NCBI GenBank assembly: GCA_963793005.1
Contig: CAWBYP010000002.1
Coordinates: forward strand, 1,860,001 to 1,924,000
DNA length: 64,000 nt
Reading direction: 5' to 3'
DNA from: RPQJ01 sp963793005
GTDB taxonomy: Bacteria; Pseudomonadota; Gammaproteobacteria; Steroidobacterales; Steroidobacteraceae
Every line of letters starts with the position of its first letter. Within the stretch, counting starts at the first letter, position 1. A model generated the notes under the pieces. That model saw only the letters and a program-made list of their open reading frames with translations. It was not told where the DNA came from and made no database searches. Of this stretch, positions 60,689 to 64,000 are shown in pieces. A program made the position numbers and the translations under genes.

Positions 60689-61437
60689 CTTTCGTCTTCA
60701 ATTCCTGGATTGCCCGGCTGGAGGCTGGTCGCGACGAATGCGACCAGCAGCACCAGCCCGAGTGCGAACCATTGTATCGCGTAGCCGAGGTGACGTTCCG
60801 CAGGGGCCCCGATCGACGGACGCCAGACACGCTCGAAACCGTCGGGGGCCTCCGCGTCGAGCAGCAGGATGCGATTTTCCACCGGCTCGTCGAGCGCCGC
60901 GGCCAGGTCTGCCGAAACGGGGAAATTGAGCACCAGTGGCCAGCCGACGGCATCCGGGCTGCGCGGCGACCCCATCCGCAGTCCAGGTGCCGGCAGTCCG
61001 TCGAGCCGGCCCGTGACGGTGCGCAGGCTCCCGTCCACGCGCACATCCGGAAGCCGACTGCGATCGAGGCCAAGCGGCACCCAGCCGCGATCCACCATCA
61101 GCACCGGCCCGCCATCGGCCCGGCGAAACGGCGTGATTACGCGATATCCGGCCTGACCTGTGCTCGAGGGCATGTTGTCGAGCAGGACCTGGCGTCCTGG
61201 CTCGTAGCGGCCGCTGGTCGTTACACGCTGGTAGCGGGGCAACTGGTTCACCGGCGCAAGCGAAAGTGGCACCGTGTTCGTGTCGCCACGCTCGAACGCC
61301 TGGACCAGCGCCTGCTTTTCCCGCGAACGGGAGACCTGCCATGAACCAAGCGCCACGAAACACGCGAGCAGCGTGAGCGTCAGCGCCAGCGCCCAGGGAC
61401 GCGGGGCGAACCAGCGGCTGCCGACCCGGAGCCTCAT
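60685..61437 (-). CDS. SURF1-family cytochrome oxidase assembly protein
   Basis: 250 residues with two transmembrane helices, the first WALALTLTLLACFVALGSWQ. The family's RVTTSGRYEPGRQVLLDNMP and YRVITPFRRADGGPVLMVDR GWVP blocks are present. Required for aa3-type oxidase maturation. Its stop overlaps the next start by four bases; divergent from DUF2909. Confidence 0.93.
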   Translation of the reverse strand: MRLRVGSRWFAPRPWALALTLTLLACFVALGSWQVSRSREKQALVQAFERGDTNTVPLSLAPVNQLPRYQRVTTSGRYEPGRQVLLDNMPSSTGQAGYRVITPFRRADGGPVLMVDRGWVPLGLDRSRLPDVRVDGSLRTVTGRLDGLPAPGLRMGSPRSPDAVGWPLVLNFPVSADLAAALDEPVENRILLLDAEAPDGFERVWRPSIGAPAERHLGYAIQWFALGLVLLVAFVATSLQPGNPGIEDER

Positions 61438-61470
61438 CTATAATCCCGTTTTACCGTCGCAGGCACGCGC

Positions 61471-61677
61471 ATGATCAAGCTGCTCATCATCCTGGTCCTC
61501 GTCGCCATCGTCGCCAGCCTCGGCTCGGGATTGTTCCACCTGGTGCAGGACGAGGGAAAGTCGAAGCGCATGGTGAACGCACTCACGCTGCGAATCGCCC
61601 TCTCGGTACTGCTGTTCGTACTGCTGTTCGTCGCCTGGAAAAGCGGATTGATCGCGCCCCACGGCGTCGACCGCTAG
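61471..61677 (+). CDS. DUF2909 twin-transmembrane protein
   Basis: 68 residues with two helices (LLIILVLVAIVASLGSGLFH and LRIALSVLLFVLLFVAWKSG). The HLVQDEGKSKRMVNALTLRI link is the DUF2909 signature. Such genes are regularly found near coxC and SURF1. Divergent from SURF1, converging with coxC. Confidence 0.88.
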   Translation: MIKLLIILVLVAIVASLGSGLFHLVQDEGKSKRMVNALTLRIALSVLLFVLLFVAWKSGLIAPHGVDR

Positions 61678-61705
61678 ATAAGCCGCGCGAACCTCCTGAA
61701 TGAGA

Positions 61706-61727
61706 ACGGCCGCCCGGGGGCGGCCGT
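61706..61727. terminator. Hairpin between convergent DUF2909 and coxC
   Basis: ACGGCCGCCC-GG-GGGCGGCCGT is a perfect 10-bp GC-rich stem. It lies 29 bp past the DUF2909 stop and 41 bp past the coxC stop, so it could end transcripts from both sides. T-runs are weak, so it may work only as a strong stem-loop. Confidence 0.65.
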
Positions 61728-61768
61728 CCTGTTCCTGCTGCCTGCCGGCGGCGATCAGCCCGCGGGCC

Positions 61769-62647
61769 TCACAGCCAGTACACGAATATAAAGAGTCCCA
61801 GCCAGACCACGTCCACGAAGTGCCAGTACCAGGCGACGCCCTCGAAGGCGAAGTGGTGCGTGGGCGTGAAGTGGCCTTTCATCACGCGCAGCCAGATCAC
61901 CAGCAGCATGATGGCGCCCATCGTCACGTGCAGCCCGTGGAAGCCCGTCAGCATGAAGAACGTCGAGCCATAGACGCCGCTGCCCAGCGTGAGGTTGAGG
62001 TCCTGGTAGGCCTCCATGTACTCGTGCGCCTGCATGTAGACGAACACGAAGCCGAGCAGGAAGGTAGCGGCGAGAAACACCTTGAGCAGGGCCCTGTTGC
62101 CTGCCCGGAGTGCGTGGTGCGCGATGGTGATGGTGACGCCCGAGGTCAGCAGTATCGCCGTGTTGATTGCCGGGATGCCGAATGCCGGGATCGTCTCGAA
62201 TGCGCCACCCACGTTGGCGGGGCCGTTGGTGGGCCAGGTTGCCTCGAAGCCGTCCCACACGAACACGTTGGTCAGGAATTTCGAGCCTTCGCCGCCCAGC
62301 CATGGCACGGACAGCTGCCGCGCGTAATAGAGCACGCTGAAGAACGCAGCGAAGAACATCACCTCGGAGAAGATGAACCACATCATCCCCATGCGGAACG
62401 AGCGGTCCACGCCCTGGTTGTACATGCCGGTCTGGCTCTCGTGGATCACGGTGCCGAACCAGCCGAAGAACATGAACGCGACCAGCGCCAGCCCCACGTA
62501 GAACACCACCGGTCCGGTGAAGCCGTTCAGCCAGGCGGATACGCCCAGCATCGTGATGAACAGCGAAACCGAACCGATGATCGGCCACTTGCTGCCGTGC
62601 GGGATGTAGTACTTGTCGCCGCCGTTAGCGGCATGTGCCTGGGCCAT
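61769..62647 (-). CDS. coxC: Cytochrome c oxidase subunit III
   Basis: 292 residues, seven helices. MAQAHAANGGDKYYIPHGSKWP start at 62647 after GGAGAG. Conserved GMMWFIFSEVMFFAAFFSVL, TITIAHHALRAGN, and the C-terminal ATFLLGFVFVYMQAHEY ... HFVDVVWLGLFIFVYWL. Core subunit of an aa3-type terminal oxidase; ctaG is directly upstream. Confidence 0.96.
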   Translation of the reverse strand: MAQAHAANGGDKYYIPHGSKWPIIGSVSLFITMLGVSAWLNGFTGPVVFYVGLALVAFMFFGWFGTVIHESQTGMYNQGVDRSFRMGMMWFIFSEVMFFAAFFSVLYYARQLSVPWLGGEGSKFLTNVFVWDGFEATWPTNGPANVGGAFETIPAFGIPAINTAILLTSGVTITIAHHALRAGNRALLKVFLAATFLLGFVFVYMQAHEYMEAYQDLNLTLGSGVYGSTFFMLTGFHGLHVTMGAIMLLVIWLRVMKGHFTPTHHFAFEGVAWYWHFVDVVWLGLFIFVYWL

Positions 62648-62722
62648 TGGCTCGAGCTCTCCTGTTCGTCCGTCCACACCGCCGCCGCGCTGCGGCCGGC
62701 GGACCCTGTTCTTCCTTCGTCG

Positions 62723-63265
62723 TCAGCGTGCCGCGAGCTTCTGTCCCGGCAGCGTGTACATCGAGTACGCGAGCGTCATCCGGTCCACGTCCACAGGCAG
62801 GTCGGGGCTCACGATGAAGCGAACCGTGAATTCCCGCTGCTCCGAGGCGCCGAAAGACTGAGGAGTGAAGCAGAAGCATTCCGTCTTCTGCAGGTACTGA
62901 GCGGTCGTCGCCGGCGCAATGCTCGGCACTGCCTGCGCCACCACCGGCTGACTGGCGTTGTTGCGGATGCTGAACTTCGCTTCGTACAGCCGGCCGGGCT
63001 GGAGCACCAGTTCCCTGGTTTCGGGCGTCAGTTCGAAGTCGCTGCCTGGCGGCAGCATCGACATGAACTCGAGCGTGACTTCGCGCCCGGCCCCCGCCTC
63101 GCTCGCCCGCACAGCGGACGGCGCGTCGTTGGTCCGTATGCCGGCCGCCTCGCAGAGGATGTTGTAGAGCGGCACCAGCGCGAAGCCGAACGCAAAGCTG
63201 CCCGCCACCATGACCAGCAGGCTGCGCGTCAGCGATCGGTTGCCCTGGCGGGTCTGCCTATCCAC
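62723..63265 (-). CDS. ctaG: Cytochrome c oxidase assembly protein CtaG/Cox11
   Basis: Delivers copper to the CuB site of subunit I. 180 residues: one N-terminal helix (LLVMVAGSFAFGFALVPLYN), Cox11 block GRLYEAKFSIRNNASQPVVAQAVPS split across the fold, and the copper-binding CFCF in QKTECFCFTPQSF. Immediately downstream of the small gene at 63267-63407. Confidence 0.95.
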   Translation of the reverse strand: MDRQTRQGNRSLTRSLLVMVAGSFAFGFALVPLYNILCEAAGIRTNDAPSAVRASEAGAGREVTLEFMSMLPPGSDFELTPETRELVLQPGRLYEAKFSIRNNASQPVVAQAVPSIAPATTAQYLQKTECFCFTPQSFGASEQREFTVRFIVSPDLPVDVDRMTLAYSMYTLPGQKLAAR

Positions 63266-63266
63266 G

Positions 63267-63407
63267 TCAGTGCTGCGCCTTTATCACGCTCGAGGCGATG
63301 AACGCCACGTAGATCGCGAGCGCCACCAGCGCCAGCACGATCGTGGTCCTGCGGATGCCTCGCCGCTGCTCTTCGGTGGGGTCGTGGCTCACCTTGATGC
63401 CGCTCAC
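63267..63407 (-). CDS. Small single-span oxidase-cluster protein
   Basis: 46 residues starting at GTG 63407 (or the internal GTG 63392), overlapping the coxA stop (GTGA). It has a basic N-terminus (DPTEEQRRGIRRTTI) and one helix (VLALVALAIYVAFIASSVIK). Small proteins of this shape are common between coxA and ctaG and may be accessory oxidase subunits. Too short for a firm assignment. Confidence 0.7.
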   Translation of the reverse strand: MSGIKVSHDPTEEQRRGIRRTTIVLALVALAIYVAFIASSVIKAQH

Positions 63408-64000
63408 TTTACGACGGGTGCTTCGTCGAAGGTGTGGTAAGGCGCCGGCGAGGGCACCGTCCACTCCAGGCCGTGGTTCAACGCGCCGTCCCAGACGACG
63501 TCGCTGGCCTTCGCGCCGCCGCGCGCGCACTTCCACACCAGCCACACCAGCAGCAGCTGCGACAGCCCGAAGCCGAACGCGCCGATGGAGGACACCATGT
63601 TCCAGTCCGCGAACTGCGTCGAGTAGTCCGGGATGCGGCGCGGCATGCCCGCGAGCCCGAGGAAGTGCTGCGGGAAGAACAGCACGTTGACGAAGATCGC
63701 CGACAGCCAGAAGTGCGTCTTGGCGAGCTTCATGTCGTACATGTGGCCAGTCCACTTCGGCAGCCAGTAGTACACGCCGGCCATGATGGCGAACACCGCG
63801 CCCGGCACCAGCACGTAGTGGAAGTGGGCCACGATGAAATAGGTGTCGTGGTACTGGAAGTCGACCGGGGCGATGGCCATCATCAGGCCGGAGAAGCCGC
63901 CGATCGTGAACAGGAACAGGAACGCCAGCGCGAACAGCATCGGCGGCTCGAAGCTCAGCGATCCCCTCCACATCGTCGCCGTCCAGTTGAACACCTTCAC
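63404..64000 (-). CDS. coxA: Cytochrome c oxidase subunit I, 5' part outside window
   Basis: C-terminal 198 residues. The HFHYVLVPGAVFAIMAGVYY stretch holds the His ligands of heme a3 and heme a. Also KVFNWTATMWRGSLSF at the edge, GFSGLMMAIAPVDFQYHDTYF, and RRIPDYSTQFADWNMVSSIG. The N-terminal half lies beyond the window. It heads coxA - small ORF - ctaG - coxC on the minus strand. Confidence 0.96.
   Translation of the reverse strand: MKVFNWTATMWRGSLSFEPPMLFALAFLFLFTIGGFSGLMMAIAPVDFQYHDTYFIVAHFHYVLVPGAVFAIMAGVYYWLPKWTGHMYDMKLAKTHFWLSAIFVNVLFFPQHFLGLAGMPRRIPDYSTQFADWNMVSSIGAFGFGLSQLLLVWLVWKCARGGAKASDVVWDGALNHGLEWTVPSPAPYHTFDEAPVVK

Overview
The window is 64 kb of GC-rich, gene-dense chromosomal DNA from what looks like an aerobic gammaproteobacterium. 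The evidence is gene order and families: yibN-grxC-secB-gpsA, glnA followed by ntrBC, trkA-trkH next to PBP1b, tatABC next to dtd, split glyQ/glyS, and a coxA-ctaG-coxC / SURF1-ctaA-ctaB oxidase cluster. The closest lineage cannot be settled by eye; free-living, GC-rich groups near Xanthomonadales, Nevskiales or Steroidobacterales fit (inference). No rRNA, tRNA, CRISPR array, prophage or intact insertion sequence was seen.

Layout. 1-3.7 kb: plsC (cut by the window edge), glyS with a one-base frameshift, and glyQ. 3.8-8.05 kb: a CoA-binding protein, then a metal-uptake cluster of small DUF2946-like protein, outer-membrane porin, ZnuA-like binding protein and ZnuB-like permease, with no ATPase gene. 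8.2-19.2 kb: an accessory stretch of small membrane proteins, a MerR regulator with a strong operator, decayed genes, a CNNM/CorC protein, a secreted metallopeptidase with Fn3 domains, a LuxR-type protein and sulfoacetaldehyde acetyltransferase (xsc). 19.4-27.2 kb: DUF2950/DUF3300 envelope proteins, then the nitrogen block glnA-DUF4124-ntrB-ntrC, with a sigma-54-type promoter before glnA.

27.4-31.8 kb is the most interesting locus. A rhodanese, a ferredoxin-nitroreductase fusion and a Tat-exported protein of the DszB desulfinase / SsuA-like fold lie together, divergent from an AraC-type regulator. The Tat-exported protein keeps the Cys-His-Arg set of DszB, and the promoter region carries two identical 9-bp direct repeats 21 bp apart. 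This may be an undescribed periplasmic organosulfur system.

32-48 kb: a class 1 PyrD, a CBS protein, trmL, gpsA-secB-grxC-yibN, envC-ctpA, small membrane proteins, three peptide-transporter genes (OPT, frameshifted, and two POT), tatCBA and dtd. 48.19-48.43 kb is a very AT-rich island with four TCCCAC boxes arranged as a mirror image. 48.4-56.4 kb: TPR lipoprotein, mrcB, trkH, trkA and uvrD. 56.4-64 kb: a truncated DUF885 gene, a VanZ-like protein and the aa3-type cytochrome oxidase assembly and structural genes, with coxA cut by the window end.

Short hairpin repeats built on GGGGA(C/A)-type arms recur between genes. One forms the end of glyQ and another sits exactly where the DUF885 gene breaks. 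Two of the frameshifts (glyS and OPT) are single extra bases in short homopolymers inside otherwise perfect genes, so sequencing error must be considered.
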